From: Candidatus Trichofilum aggregatum
Lineage (GTDB): Bacteria > Chloroflexota > Anaerolineae > Promineifilales > Promineifilaceae
DNA: 64,000 bases
Direction of reading: 5' to 3'
Assembly (NCBI GenBank): GCA_016716885.1
Contig: JADJUV010000017.1
Coordinates: 1 to 64,000 of the forward strand
Positions 9,113 through 18,661 of the stretch are shown here, one piece after another; the stretch's first letter is position 1, and every line of letters starts with the position of its first letter. The notes under the pieces were generated by a model. It was not told where the DNA came from, made no database searches, and saw nothing but the letters and a program-made list of their open reading frames with translations. Position numbers and translations under genes: made by a program.

Positions 9113-10966
9113 TTATACGGTTGGTTGGGTCTGTGCCCACTGCATGGTGTACAGGTGGTAGTAGCGGCCGCGTTGCGCCAGCAACTCCTCATGCGTGCCC
9201 ATTTCGACGATGCGGCCGCGATCCAGCACCACAATTTTATCAGCATGAATGATCGTACTGAGCCGGTGGGCAATAACAAAGCTGGTGCGTCCAGCCATTA
9301 GTTCATCTAGCGCCTGTTGAATTAGTTTCTCGGTGGCGGTGTCTACACTGCTGGTGGCTTCATCCAAAATGAGCACCCTCGGGTTGGCTAACAGGGCACG
9401 AGCAAAAGAGAGGATTTGCCGTTGGCCCACGCTGAGATTGACCCCATTCTCCCCCACATCAGTCTGGTAGCCCTCGGCCATTTTCATGATGAACGCATCC
9501 GCACCGACAGCGGTCGCGGCCGCGATCACTTCCTCATCCGTCGCCGCCAGCCGCCCATAACGAATATTGTCGGCGATGGAGCCGGAAAACAGGAAGGTGT
9601 CCTGCAACACAATACCCAACTGGGAGCGCAGGCTGGCCGTCGTCACCTGGCGCAAATCATACCCATCAATGGTAATCGCCCCCTGGTCTACCTCATAAAA
9701 ACGGGCCAACAACCGGATGATGGTGCTCTTGCCCGCCCCCGTCTCACCCACCAGAGCAATGCGCTCGCCCGGTTCGGCCACCAGGTTAATGTCATTGAGC
9801 ACTGGCTCGCCATTTTTGTAACCGAAGGAAAGATGCTCCAACACCATACGCCCCTTAATCGGCGGCAGTTCGATGGCATCTGGCGCGTCTTGCAGGTCTG
9901 GTTCGGTGTCCAGCAGACGGAACAGCCGCTCACTGGCGGCCATAGTGGACTGGAAGGTGTTGTAGCGGCGGGCCATTTCCTGAATCGGCTCGAAGAACCG
10001 TTGCACATAGAGGATGAAGGCCAAAAGTGCCCCGGCGGTGAGCGCATCATCCAGCACCAGCCAGCCGCCGATGCCCACCACAATAGCGATTGCCACCGAA
10101 CCCAGAAAATCAATCAGGGGAAAGAAAATCGCCGAAACCCAGGTCGCATCCACGTTGGCATCAAAATAGGATTGGTTCAGGTCGTCGAACCGTTGGGCGT
10201 TACGACCTTCGCGGGTGAAGCTCTTGGTGACACGAATGCCGGTGATGGATTCGTTTAGATAGCCGTTGATGACGGAGATACGCCGCCGGGTGGCCCGATA
10301 GGCATCCCGCACGCGGATGCGCCACTGGTTGGTGACAAATACCATCACCGGGAGTACCAGGAAAATGAGGAGCGCCAACCGCCAGTTGAGCAAAAGCAGA
10401 GAAATAACGATGCCGACCAGGGTAAACAGGGAACGAAAGACGCCAGTGATAGACCAGGTGATGAACTCCTGGAGCACTTCCACATCGCTGATCAAACGGC
10501 TCATCAGGCGGCCCACGCTGTAGTTGTTGAAGAAGTTGAGGGAGAGGCTTTGCAGGTGGCGAAAGAGGCCGCTACGAACATCGGCGACGACGCGGGTGGC
10601 GACGTAGGCCATGACGCTGATGCGGCCGCGATTGGTGATCCATTCCAGCATCGCGGCCGCGACAAACCATAATGTCCACAGGCGCAACTGGCTCACATCA
10701 TTCAGCCGGATACCCTGGTCAATTGCCTGGCCGATGAGCCAGGGCGCGGCCACACTCAGCAAGGACGAGATGGTCATCATAAAAATCGCCAGATAAAGCT
10801 GGGTTTTGTATGGCCCCAAATAGGTGAGCAGACGGCGCACCAGGCGGCCATCATAGGCCCGCCCCAGGATGTCATCTTCCCGCTCATCCGGCAACAGATC
10901 ACGGATACGGTCTTCCCGTTGTCGTCGGGTTTCGTCCAGTTTTTTATTGCGATTCAAAGCCACCAT
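9113..10966 (-). CDS. ABC exporter half-transporter, catalytic-site subunit
   Basis: A 617-residue type IV ABC exporter half: six membrane helices (about 50-340) followed by one nucleotide-binding domain. The NBD has Walker A GETGAGKST (about 405-413), the non-consensus signature LSVGQ (about 511), Walker B VLILDEATS with the catalytic Glu, and the normal H-loop VIAHRLST. Together with the partner at 11861-13627, whose Walker B ends in Asp, this fits a heterodimer with one degenerate ATP site, as in LmrCD, BmrCD and TM287/288. The substrate is not readable from sequence. The start has a GAGG nine bases upstream. The two partner genes are separated by crcB and DUF190. Confidence 0.92.
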   Translation of the reverse strand: MVALNRNKKLDETRRQREDRIRDLLPDEREDDILGRAYDGRLVRRLLTYLGPYKTQLYLAIFMMTISSLLSVAAPWLIGQAIDQGIRLNDVSQLRLWTLWFVAAAMLEWITNRGRISVMAYVATRVVADVRSGLFRHLQSLSLNFFNNYSVGRLMSRLISDVEVLQEFITWSITGVFRSLFTLVGIVISLLLLNWRLALLIFLVLPVMVFVTNQWRIRVRDAYRATRRRISVINGYLNESITGIRVTKSFTREGRNAQRFDDLNQSYFDANVDATWVSAIFFPLIDFLGSVAIAIVVGIGGWLVLDDALTAGALLAFILYVQRFFEPIQEMARRYNTFQSTMAASERLFRLLDTEPDLQDAPDAIELPPIKGRMVLEHLSFGYKNGEPVLNDINLVAEPGERIALVGETGAGKSTIIRLLARFYEVDQGAITIDGYDLRQVTTASLRSQLGIVLQDTFLFSGSIADNIRYGRLAATDEEVIAAATAVGADAFIMKMAEGYQTDVGENGVNLSVGQRQILSFARALLANPRVLILDEATSSVDTATEKLIQQALDELMAGRTSFVIAHRLSTIIHADKIVVLDRGRIVEMGTHEELLAQRGRYYHLYTMQWAQTQPTV

Positions 10967-11043
10967 ACTGTTCTTTCCTCAAAAAATGGGACACGCATTT
11001 TTTCGCCTTGTCGCCATGTCTGTGTATCGCTTTTGTCGTCACG

Positions 11044-11379
11044 TCATTTGCCACTACGATAAAAACGCACCTGGACCTTTTCCAGGGTCGCCAGTCCTTC
11101 CACAATCGCCTCATCCACCAGACCCAAAAATTCCTCTAGCTTGGCCTGAGTGTCCACAATTTCCACAACAATAGGCAAATCTTCAGACAGTCGGGCTATT
11201 TTGAAGGTATGGATGCGGCTATGTGCTCCAAAACCCATCAACCCTCGTAAAACCGTGGCTCCGGCCAGACCTTGTTCGCGAGCCTGTCCTATCAGCCATT
11301 CATACAGTGGTTGACCGTGATGTTTGTCACTTTCGCCGATGAAGATGCGGAGCAGATATCCTTCTTCTGGAAGTATCAT
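11044..11379 (-). CDS. DUF190 PII-like protein
   Basis: A 111-residue protein of the DUF190 family, which has a PII-like ferredoxin fold. The N-terminal EEGYLLRIFIGESDKHHGQPLY and LRGLMGFGAHSRIHT are the family hallmarks, followed by the LSEDLPIVVEIVDT strand. DUF190 genes frequently sit beside crcB/fluC genes, as here (crcB is 63 bp upstream on the same strand), so a role linked to fluoride export is likely. The biochemical function is not established. Confidence 0.88.
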   Translation of the reverse strand: MILPEEGYLLRIFIGESDKHHGQPLYEWLIGQAREQGLAGATVLRGLMGFGAHSRIHTFKIARLSEDLPIVVEIVDTQAKLEEFLGLVDEAIVEGLATLEKVQVRFYRSGK

Positions 11380-11442
11380 GGGGTTGTTTCCTCGATCCGG
11401 TAGACAAAGGTCGAAGGTTGGTCTTGGGTCCTTCGTCCTCCC

Positions 11443-11826
11443 TTATTTCCAAATCAGGTGAGCCAGGACGCGGCCGCACCAGACCGCCGCCAATCCCACT
11501 ATCACATGCACAGCCACATTGACCAGGGCCAATCCATTTTCGCCGTCTTGCAAAAAGTTAAAGGTCTCATTGCCAAATGTTGAGAAGGTGGTGAAACCAC
11601 CCAATACACCGGTAAACACCAATAAACGGGTCTCCAGGGTAAAAACGCTCCGCGCATCAGCCAGTTGCGATAATAAACCAATGACCAGACAGCCAATCAG
11701 GTTAACAACCAGGGTACCATAGGGAAAAGTAGCACTACCTGACCAGTCCTGTATCAAACCGCCAACCCAATAGCGCAGGCTGGCCCCGATAAAACCGCCG
11801 ATACCGACGAGGAGAATTTTGTTCAT
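11443..11826 (-). CDS. crcB: Fluoride channel CrcB/FluC
   Basis: Passive fluoride export through a dual-topology dimeric membrane channel. From the ATG at 11826 the protein is 127 residues with four hydrophobic helices. The signatures GGFIGASLRYWVG, PYGTLVVNLIGCLVIG and GVLGGFTTFSTFGNE (the FTTFSTF phenylalanine box and Na-site region) are all present. An in-frame upstream extension to 11889 exists, but it would overlap the upstream ABC gene and lacks family resemblance. No fluoride riboswitch fits in the 34 bp before it. It is one of four co-directional genes. Confidence 0.93.
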   Translation of the reverse strand: MNKILLVGIGGFIGASLRYWVGGLIQDWSGSATFPYGTLVVNLIGCLVIGLLSQLADARSVFTLETRLLVFTGVLGGFTTFSTFGNETFNFLQDGENGLALVNVAVHVIVGLAAVWCGRVLAHLIWK

Positions 11827-11860
11827 AACGTGTGGTGCGTCATACGTGATTGGGTTACGT

Positions 11861-13627
11861 TCAGACGAAATTGGCCTGTAAAGCCACAAACTCTTCCTGA
11901 TCGCGCAGTTGCAGGTCGTAAATCTGTTTGTACAACCCTTCTTGCGCCACTAACTCTTCATGTGTGCCTCGCTGAACGATGCGGCCGCGATCCAGCACCA
12001 AAATACAATCCGCACTTTTCAACGTCAGCAACCGCTGGGCAATGACAAAGGTGGTACGCTCCTGCATCAACGCCTGCAACGCTTCCTGAATGAGATGCTC
12101 CGTCTCGGTGTCCACACTGCTGGTGGAGTCGTCCAGAATGAGGATGCGGGGGTTGTAAAGCAGGGCACGGGCGATGGCGACCCGCTGTTTTTGCCCACCA
12201 CTCAGGGTGACACCTCGTTCACCCACGATGGTTTCATACCCTTTGGGGAAGCTCATAATGAACTCGTGGGCACGGGCGGCGGTCGCGGCCGCGATAATAT
12301 CAGCCATCGTTGCCTCCATCCGCCCATAAGCGATGTTCTCGGCAATGGTACTGCTAAACAGGAACGGGTCCTGCAACACAATGCCAATGTGCTGGCGGAG
12401 CGAGGCCACCTGCAAATGACGGATATCCTGACCATCCACGAGAATGCGGCCGCGAGTCGGGTTGTAGAAGCGCGGAATCAGGCTGGTAATGGTGGATTTG
12501 CCCGAACCGGTGGGGCCAATCAGGGCGATGGTTGCGCCAGGTGGGGCGTCAAAGGTGATGTCGGTGAGGGTGTTGCGCCCTTCCTGGTAGGCAAAGGAGA
12601 CGTTCTCAAACTGCACCGCACCCCGACCAAGGGTCAGCGGCCGCGCATCGGGCAAATCCGCCTCTTCATTGGGCTGATCCATAATGTAAAAAATACGCGA
12701 CCCTGAAGCCCCGGATGTCGCCGCCATGTTGACCAGAAAACCCAGCCGTTGCACCGGCCCATTCAGCATGAGGACATAGGTGATCATGGCAAAAAGGGAA
12801 CCGACAGTGATACGCCCGTCCATCGCCTGCGGGCCACCAAACCAGAGCAGTAAAAAGATGCTGACGGAGAGCAAGAAGGTGAAAAAGGGCCAGTTGTTGG
12901 CCCAGGTGCGGATAACGTCGTAGCGACGGCTAAACCAATCTTCGTTTTCCCGATCAAATTTTTCTAGCTCATGGGGTTCACGGGCAAACGCCTTCACCAC
13001 CCGGATGCCGGTCAGGCTTTCCTGCATGGTGGTGGAAAGCACCCCCATCTGCTCCTGGATGCTCTTAAATTTGGTGCGGACGGTGCCGCCAAAACGAATA
13101 GTGGCCCAGAGAAGAATGGGCATGGGGGTCAAGGCCAACAGACCCAACTGCCAGTTCTCCCCCAACATGGCGATGATGACCCCCGTCAGCAAAATGGCCG
13201 TCGAAACCAGGTCCATCAGCCCCACGCCGATAAACCGTTCCGCTTCGGCAATGTCACCAATGGCCCGGCTCATCAAGTCGCCGGTATGGGAGCGGTCATG
13301 GAAGGAGAAGGAGAGGCTCTGTACTTTGGCGTAAAAATCGTTGCGGATGTCGTAGGCGAAGCGATGGGAGAGCCATTCGCCGAAGTAGCGTAGGCCGAAT
13401 TCGGTGAAGACACGGACGAGGGCCAGGAGCAGGATGGTGATCGCGGCCGCGATCAAGGCGGTCATCGTGCCACTGGTTAACCCCGTGTCAATCGCCTGTT
13501 TGATCACCTGCGGAACCACTAGATTCAGGGCAATAGACACAATCACCGAGGCATAGGCCACGATGATTTGTTTACGATACGGTTTTAGATAGGCGATTAA
13601 GCGCGTATAAACCGTCATCTTATTCAT
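11861..13627 (-). CDS. ABC exporter half-transporter, degenerate-site subunit
   Basis: A 588-residue ABC exporter half starting at MNKMTVYTRL, with GGAG upstream of the ATG; 20 extra in-frame codons precede it but lack a ribosome site. Six membrane helices occupy about 15-310. The NBD has Walker A GPTGSGKST (about 367-375) and a consensus signature LSGGQKQR. Walker B is ILILDDSTS, with Asp replacing the catalytic Glu, and the H-loop is VIAQRLLT, with Gln replacing His. These two changes mark the non-hydrolysing half of asymmetric heterodimeric exporters. The partner at 9113-10966 supplies the catalytic Glu and the altered LSVGQ signature. It is the first gene of a four-gene minus-strand group. 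Confidence 0.92.
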   Translation of the reverse strand: MNKMTVYTRLIAYLKPYRKQIIVAYASVIVSIALNLVVPQVIKQAIDTGLTSGTMTALIAAAITILLLALVRVFTEFGLRYFGEWLSHRFAYDIRNDFYAKVQSLSFSFHDRSHTGDLMSRAIGDIAEAERFIGVGLMDLVSTAILLTGVIIAMLGENWQLGLLALTPMPILLWATIRFGGTVRTKFKSIQEQMGVLSTTMQESLTGIRVVKAFAREPHELEKFDRENEDWFSRRYDVIRTWANNWPFFTFLLSVSIFLLLWFGGPQAMDGRITVGSLFAMITYVLMLNGPVQRLGFLVNMAATSGASGSRIFYIMDQPNEEADLPDARPLTLGRGAVQFENVSFAYQEGRNTLTDITFDAPPGATIALIGPTGSGKSTITSLIPRFYNPTRGRILVDGQDIRHLQVASLRQHIGIVLQDPFLFSSTIAENIAYGRMEATMADIIAAATAARAHEFIMSFPKGYETIVGERGVTLSGGQKQRVAIARALLYNPRILILDDSTSSVDTETEHLIQEALQALMQERTTFVIAQRLLTLKSADCILVLDRGRIVQRGTHEELVAQEGLYKQIYDLQLRDQEEFVALQANFV

Positions 13628-13758
13628 TTCTTGCTCCGACGGGGTCGTGCCCGAACTGAAGGTCTGGTGTGCGCCGTGTGATCTCACAAATTTCCTCGCT
13701 TTAACACATCATGTGCTGTATTGTTCTTCGTTTCTATCGCTTTCAAGAAAAAGATTTT

Positions 13759-13814
13759 TTTGTAGTGACCGCTTTAGCGGGCTGGCACTAGCCCGCTAAA
13801 GCGGTCACTACAAA
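13759..13814. repeat. Perfect 25-bp hairpin, repeat family A, copy 1
   Basis: Arms at 13759-13783 and 13790-13814 are perfect reverse complements around a 6-nt loop; the core is GTGACCGCTTTAGCGGGCT. A second copy at 53945-54285 has its right arm split by an insertion. It lies 130 bp upstream of the ABC gene start. The remaining intergenic DNA up to 14195 holds one GCGGCCGC (14050) and nothing else I recognise. Confidence 0.85.
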
Positions 13815-14195
13815 CCTGGGCTTAGGTGGTATGTCGCGGGGCGGAATTAGACAAACATCTAACTAAGGGTGTAAGTTTACTGAATTTAGGGTCAGATGAC
13901 CAACCCAAAACGGTTTTGGCGGTGATGGGGGGCGGGGTGATGAAGTTTGCTCTATGGTACACGAAATGGGGGCGAGGAACGTAGTCGGTTTGCCCACGAA
14001 AAGGCGACGGGATAATAATTTTAGATGAGGCGTTGTGAACATGAGGGCCGCGGCCGCGCTAAGAGCCAGCAATCCATCACAGTAGGTTACAGTATCAAAT
14101 AGGACTTGAGCACATCAATTTTTGACACAAAAAACCATGCGGTACAATATTAATCTGACCCCTGCGTCTCTAAATATTTATAAAGGCATCAAGAA

Positions 14196-14645
14196 GTGGC
14201 TAAAAAATTACGGAGTTTGTTATTTGTATTTTTAGGCTTTTTAGGTGTGTTTGCCCTTGTAGGATGTACCCCCGCGTCCACAAACAGCCCCGTCCAAGAA
14301 TCAACACCCACCGCAGAAGCCTGTCAGTTTCTCCCTCCCGCGGAGCCTGATTATACACCCACTCATGATCCGCCTACCTCTACCATCAAACTGATTGACA
14401 CTGCCTGGCTTGCCGGTGAAATAACTTTGGGTGAACGTCTGATTTATCTGGCTTATGGATTTTTCGAACCCGCCTCATTACCAGCAAGGTTTATAGGCGC
14501 ACGCTTAGTAAGTGGAACATCTGTAGCTGTTGAAATCAATCAGGCTGTCCAAGATCCTGCAATTATGTGTCAATTTAGTTCATGCGAACAAGAAGAACTA
14601 AAAAGGCTACTTGGATATGGTATTGATTGTGCTAATAATCCGTAA
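14196..14645 (+). CDS. Small lipoprotein of unknown function
   Basis: A GTG-started 149-residue protein. Residues 1-24 form a lipoprotein signal ending in FALVGC, giving a lipid-modified Cys24 on the outer membrane face. A Thr/Pro-rich spacer follows (about 25-60). The rest (IDTAWLAGEITLGERLIYLAYGFFEPASLPARFIGA) resembles the short helical segment seen at the start of several secreted Chloroflexota proteins, but I cannot name it. The C-terminus has paired Cys residues (MCQFSSCEQEE, GIDCANN) that could form disulfides. It may be a truncated relative of a larger protein. Confidence 0.65.
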   Translation: MAKKLRSLLFVFLGFLGVFALVGCTPASTNSPVQESTPTAEACQFLPPAEPDYTPTHDPPTSTIKLIDTAWLAGEITLGERLIYLAYGFFEPASLPARFIGARLVSGTSVAVEINQAVQDPAIMCQFSSCEQEELKRLLGYGIDCANNP

Positions 14646-14827
14646 GTTTGTTCCAAAAAACCATGTTTTATCCACCACCGATTTTTGTTTTCGCCACATC
14701 ACAAGAATTACTGACACACATAAACACGTGGATGACGTATTCCAGGTCCAATTCTTTCTCCGTAACAAAACTTGGGCACATTATATGTGTGGCAGAAGGG
14801 GATATAACGCGGCCGCGCACAAAATCA

Positions 14828-16393
14828 TTACTGTCGCTTGTAGAGAATATACGGGCCGAACTGGGCTTCTTGCTGGTAGGTCGGTTCTAGCTCGGCGGGG
14901 GTGTACAGTTCAATCCAGGTAGCGAAGTTACCGACGAGGACATAATCAGCATCCACGTGCTCCTGGAAGTTGTACTGCTCAGCGACGAGGGGGCCGTTCA
15001 TAAATTTTTGCTGAACGGACAAGTTGAGCGTACCAGAGGGGGGATAGTGGAAGGGGTGATCGGCCAGGAAACCCATTTCTGGCTCCCAGGTTTCAATGAC
15101 GGCCGTGAGCGGCACATTTTCATTAAGATAGGCGGTCATGTCCGCGGCCGCGTTCCCCCGTGTCAGGGCAATATTCTTCACATTCTGGGCCAACGGCAGA
15201 GCAATCATGCCCACCAGCCACAGGGCCAACGTCAGGCGTAACGCTTGTTGGGGCAAACTACCCTGCTCCTTGCCCCAAATCGTGCCCCACAACCGGCGTG
15301 CCTGACCCAGCAGGTCAAAATTCTCTATCACATCCAGGAAAAAACGGGCCACAAACAGGCAACTAATGGCTAAACCGGCATAGGCGTATCGTACCCAGCC
15401 AATCGAAACCACGTACCAGGCCAGATTGGCCGCTACCAGGATGTAGAGGATGCCCCATTGTTGCCCCTCTTTGTTGCGCGGCAAAACCAAAAAGAAGCTG
15501 TACACCAGAACCGGGAGCAGAAAACCCAGGAACAGGTTGAAACTGGTCAGTTGCCGGAACGCTTCGGCCATGATGCCGGGATCAAAGACGAATGCCGCCC
15601 CGCCCGCGGCCGCGCCCAGCAAGCGCAAATTTTCGCTAGCCGTACCGGGGGCCAGGAACACAATAAGGATCACCTGCCACACCGCATAACTGGCGGCGGT
15701 GAGAATGCCGGGGATGAGAAAATGGAGATGCCCTTTTTGCCGGTAATAAAACCAGTTGGTGAGCCAGGCCAGCCCCAACGTCGGGGCCAGCACCAGCAAA
15801 TATTGCTGTTTGGTCACGGTCGCCAGGCCAAAGAGCAGACCCACCCCCACCAGCCGCTTGAGGCTGGGGTTGTCCCAGGCGGCAAACCACAACCAGAAGG
15901 CCAGGGCGATAAACATGAACCCCGGAATTTCGCCCAGTACCTGCCGCCCATACTCCAAGGTGCCAATGGTGCGTGAGGTGACAAACAGCGCGGCCGCGAA
16001 CAGGGCCAGGTTGCGGCCGCGTAAGGTATCCGCCAGTTTGTAGAAGGCAAAAACGGTTGCCAGTAAAAACAGCCCCATGATCAACCGGGCCTGGAGCAAA
16101 CCCACGCCAGCAATTTTGAACATCAGGGCGATGGGCAACAAAACGGTCGGCCCCACACCCAAGGTTGGGCCAAAGTAGCGCGGGCCTTCACTGCTCATGT
16201 CGGCATAGATGCCGTGTTCGACCAGGGTTTTGGGTACGTGCAGATGAGAACCTTCGTCAAACCAGGCGGCCGGGTAGTTGGTCAGATTAAAGAAGACGAG
16301 GAAAAGGAGCGCGGCCGCGAGCACCGCCCAACCTACTTGCGTAAGAGAAACCTGACTCCGTTTACTTGTGATTGTCGCACCTTTTGTGGTCAT
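14828..16393 (-). CDS. GT-C family membrane glycosyltransferase (PMT/ArnT-like)
   Basis: A 521-residue polytopic protein with about 11-12 hydrophobic helices. The first outer loop carries WFDEGSHLHV, the acidic DE motif of GT-C transferases that use a polyprenyl-phosphate sugar donor. It is followed by EYGRQVLGEIPGF, as in the glycosyltransferase 39/ArnT group. The C-terminal 110 residues form a soluble extracytoplasmic domain. It leads a minus-strand set with a GT2 remnant, FAD oxidoreductase, wecB and another GT2, which suggests cell-surface glycan or glycoprotein assembly. The acceptor is unknown. Confidence 0.85.
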   Translation of the reverse strand: MTTKGATITSKRSQVSLTQVGWAVLAAALLFLVFFNLTNYPAAWFDEGSHLHVPKTLVEHGIYADMSSEGPRYFGPTLGVGPTVLLPIALMFKIAGVGLLQARLIMGLFLLATVFAFYKLADTLRGRNLALFAAALFVTSRTIGTLEYGRQVLGEIPGFMFIALAFWLWFAAWDNPSLKRLVGVGLLFGLATVTKQQYLLVLAPTLGLAWLTNWFYYRQKGHLHFLIPGILTAASYAVWQVILIVFLAPGTASENLRLLGAAAGGAAFVFDPGIMAEAFRQLTSFNLFLGFLLPVLVYSFFLVLPRNKEGQQWGILYILVAANLAWYVVSIGWVRYAYAGLAISCLFVARFFLDVIENFDLLGQARRLWGTIWGKEQGSLPQQALRLTLALWLVGMIALPLAQNVKNIALTRGNAAADMTAYLNENVPLTAVIETWEPEMGFLADHPFHYPPSGTLNLSVQQKFMNGPLVAEQYNFQEHVDADYVLVGNFATWIELYTPAELEPTYQQEAQFGPYILYKRQ

Positions 16394-17142
16394 ATTTCAC
16401 CGTTCAAAACAAGGAACCGCAGAGACGCAGAGAAAAGAAAAATCTGTGTGAATCTGTGAAATCTGTGGTTAAAAATTTCACCCATTAGGGTGCGCCAAAG
16501 ACCCGCAGGACGCTTACTGGTTACTGACGACTGATTACTTGGCCCCGTCCGCGGCCGCAACTTGCGCCACACCTTCCGGGCCAAACTATAGCGGGTACGA
16601 ATCTCCACCACCCGCCAGGCCGCTTCCAATTTAATCGGAATAGACATCTTGCTCTGGCCGATGCGTCGATCTTCAAAATAGATGGGCACTTCCTTGATGC
16701 GTAGCCCCAGCCGCTCCGAGGCATAACACATCTCCACCTGAAATACGTAGCCATTAGAGCGAATCGTATCCAAATCAATCTGCTCTAACGCAGAACTTTG
16801 CCAGCATTTAAAGCCGGCAGTGCTATCTTTGGTTTTTAAGCCTAGAATCAGCCGGGTCCAGATGGCATTAGCCCACCAGCTAAGGAACCAACGCCCCCAT
16901 TCCCATCGCACATCCAGTTGCCCCCCCCGGATATACCGTGACCCCACCACCACCTCATACTCCTGGCCCAGGCGCAGAAATTCGGGTAGATAATGAGGGG
17001 AATGGGAAAAATCAGCATCCATCTGGATGATGAACTCGGCCCCCTGGCGCAACGCCTGGCGAAATCCGGCCACATAAGCCGTACCCTTATAGATGAGTCT
17101 ATTGAAATAACGCACGCAAGAGCGCAAAGAACGCCAACTCAC
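16390..17142 (-). pseudogene. 5'-truncated GT2 polyprenol-phosphate glycosyltransferase
   Basis: The recognisable protein begins at GTAYVAGFRQALRQGAEFII followed by MDADFSHSP, which is roughly residue 75 of a dolichol-phosphate-mannose-synthase-like GT2. The normal start with the nucleotide-binding strand (VVIPTYNE) is absent. The 18 codons before it (MSWRSLRSCVRYFNRLIY) are encoded by dispersed repeat D at 17100-17180, so the repeat marks the break. The C-terminal 50 codons also run into repeat-like DNA. The GT2 signatures DADFSH and GSRYIRGG and the C-terminal QVEMCYASERLGLRIKEVPI are intact. The stop overlaps the start of the GT-C gene by four bases. Confidence 0.8.
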
Positions 17143-17185
17143 CAGAGAAAAATTCGAGTTAATTCGTGCAATCCGTGGCTTCTTT
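17100..17185 (-). repeat. Dispersed repeat family D, copy 2
   Basis: Matches 4334-4419: ATTGAAATAACGCACGC, then CAGAGAAAAATTCGAGTTAA and GCAATCCGTGGC. It sits exactly at the point where the GT2 gene loses its 5' end. Confidence 0.75.
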
Positions 17186-17229
17186 CCGTGAACGCATCCG
17201 TGTTATCCGTGTACCTTAATTCCGGTTCT

Positions 17230-18591
17230 TTAGGCCATCGCGGCCGCAGTCGCGGCTTCCGCTTTGGTCTTTGCAGGGGATATTACCTGATGCGTATTCA
17301 AAATCAACTCAGCGGTGCGCCGGGCATATACCGTCACCGATTCACCGTTGGTCAGTTCCGGGTAAATTTGCGCCGTCGTAGAGAGAAATAGGTTCCGCAC
17401 CGGGGTCTGGAAGGGCGGAATTTTGCTCATATCGTTCAGACCATGCAACGGCTCCACAAACGGGGTGCGGTTCATCACAAAGTAGCGAATAGAACTGGGA
17501 TCAAAATCCGGGAACATCTTCTGAAGATAACTCAGCCAGATTGTCTTTAGCTCCTCGTCGCTTTTTTGTTGCCACTCACTGCCGGGAGCGGTGTATTTGG
17601 GCAGATAGACCAGATGGTGACCACCAACATATTGCGGATCAATGTAGGTGGTCGTTTCGATGATGCCCGTAAACGGGATGGTGTCATCGGTGATGTTCAC
17701 CGTCCAGTAACCGCTGAGCGGTTTGTCCAGCACCAAAATGGGGCAGATGACCCCCAGATATTTCTGTTGTTTGAGGAAATCGTGATATTCCTGGGGGGCA
17801 TTGGGAATGAGTTTGGTAAAGATGCCGGTGGGGGTGGTATTGACCACGACATCGAAGGGCAAAACCTGCCCGTTAACGCGCAGCCCCTTGGCCTGACCTT
17901 GCTCAATAATGATCTCTTGAACTGGAGTGTTGTAATGAATAGGGGACGCGGCCGCTTCGATTTTCTTAGCCATCGCTTCCAGCAAAGTCGCGTACCCGCC
18001 AATGAGATGGCCCGCCCCTTCTTTCTGGCTGGCCCCTTCACGAGTAGATTTCATACGCACCAGCCGCGACCAAATCCAGGTGGCGGGTACATTATCAAAC
18101 CCACCATCAAATTTAGCTTTGAGCAGTGGCCGCCAGATGTTGTAAAACGTGTTGTGCCCGCCCCAGCGGTGCAACCATTTTTCCACACTGATGCTTTCCA
18201 GGCTATGCCAATCCCGCACCAGTTGGGCCGCTACCACCGTCAGCCCCAGGCGAAAACGGTCAATCCAGCCCAGTGGTGGGAAACGAAAAAACTCAATGAT
18301 GTTGTTCATGGAAAAGATGCGGTTCTGATAATAAAACCCCATCTTGGTTTCCTTAAACCGCATCTGGTCAGCCACACCCAGCTCTTTGGTCAGATCAGCC
18401 AGGTGGTGGTCACTGGGTAGAATGGTGTGGTAGTAGCGGTCCAGCTCGGTACCATCTTCCAATTTGAGCGGCCCCGCCAGCCCGCCAATCTCCCCCGACG
18501 ATTCAAAAATTTCGACCTGAATGCCTTTTTGGGTCAGGAAATAGCCCAGGCTAATACCCATAATGCCTGCGCCAACAATGCCTACTTTCAT
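17230..18591 (-). CDS. FAD-dependent oxidoreductase, protoporphyrinogen oxidase/amine oxidase-like
   Basis: A 453-residue flavoprotein. It opens with a dinucleotide-binding fold, VGIVGAGIMGISLGYFLTQKG, ending in the acidic EIFESSGEIGGLAG motif. The C-terminal FAD pocket is LFLSTTAQIYPELTNGESV. The fold matches UDP-galactopyranose-mutase-like and protoporphyrinogen-oxidase-like proteins that occur in glycan clusters. With wecB and GT2 genes next to it, a role in sugar or polyprenol-sugar modification is likely, but the substrate is not readable. MKVGIVGAG at 18591 is preferred over an ATG six codons upstream because it starts exactly at the fold. Confidence 0.82.
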   Translation of the reverse strand: MKVGIVGAGIMGISLGYFLTQKGIQVEIFESSGEIGGLAGPLKLEDGTELDRYYHTILPSDHHLADLTKELGVADQMRFKETKMGFYYQNRIFSMNNIIEFFRFPPLGWIDRFRLGLTVVAAQLVRDWHSLESISVEKWLHRWGGHNTFYNIWRPLLKAKFDGGFDNVPATWIWSRLVRMKSTREGASQKEGAGHLIGGYATLLEAMAKKIEAAASPIHYNTPVQEIIIEQGQAKGLRVNGQVLPFDVVVNTTPTGIFTKLIPNAPQEYHDFLKQQKYLGVICPILVLDKPLSGYWTVNITDDTIPFTGIIETTTYIDPQYVGGHHLVYLPKYTAPGSEWQQKSDEELKTIWLSYLQKMFPDFDPSSIRYFVMNRTPFVEPLHGLNDMSKIPPFQTPVRNLFLSTTAQIYPELTNGESVTVYARRTAELILNTHQVISPAKTKAEAATAAAMA

Positions 18592-18661
18592 GTGAAACCC
18601 CACTGACAAATTATGAAGGATGTATTATGAAGACAAATGCCTTCTTCATCCTTCATCATTC

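Noticed and set aside
11827..11860. Fluoride riboswitch before crcB
   Set aside because: Only 34 bp separate crcB from the upstream gene, too short for the motif, and no matching sequence is seen.
14646..14827. Small plus-strand frames downstream of the lipoprotein
   Set aside because: They overlap each other, have no ribosome sites, and run into the convergent GT-C gene.
17100..17142. ATG at 17142 as the true start of the GT2 gene
   Set aside because: The first 18 codons are dispersed repeat D, and the conserved GT2 N-terminus is missing.
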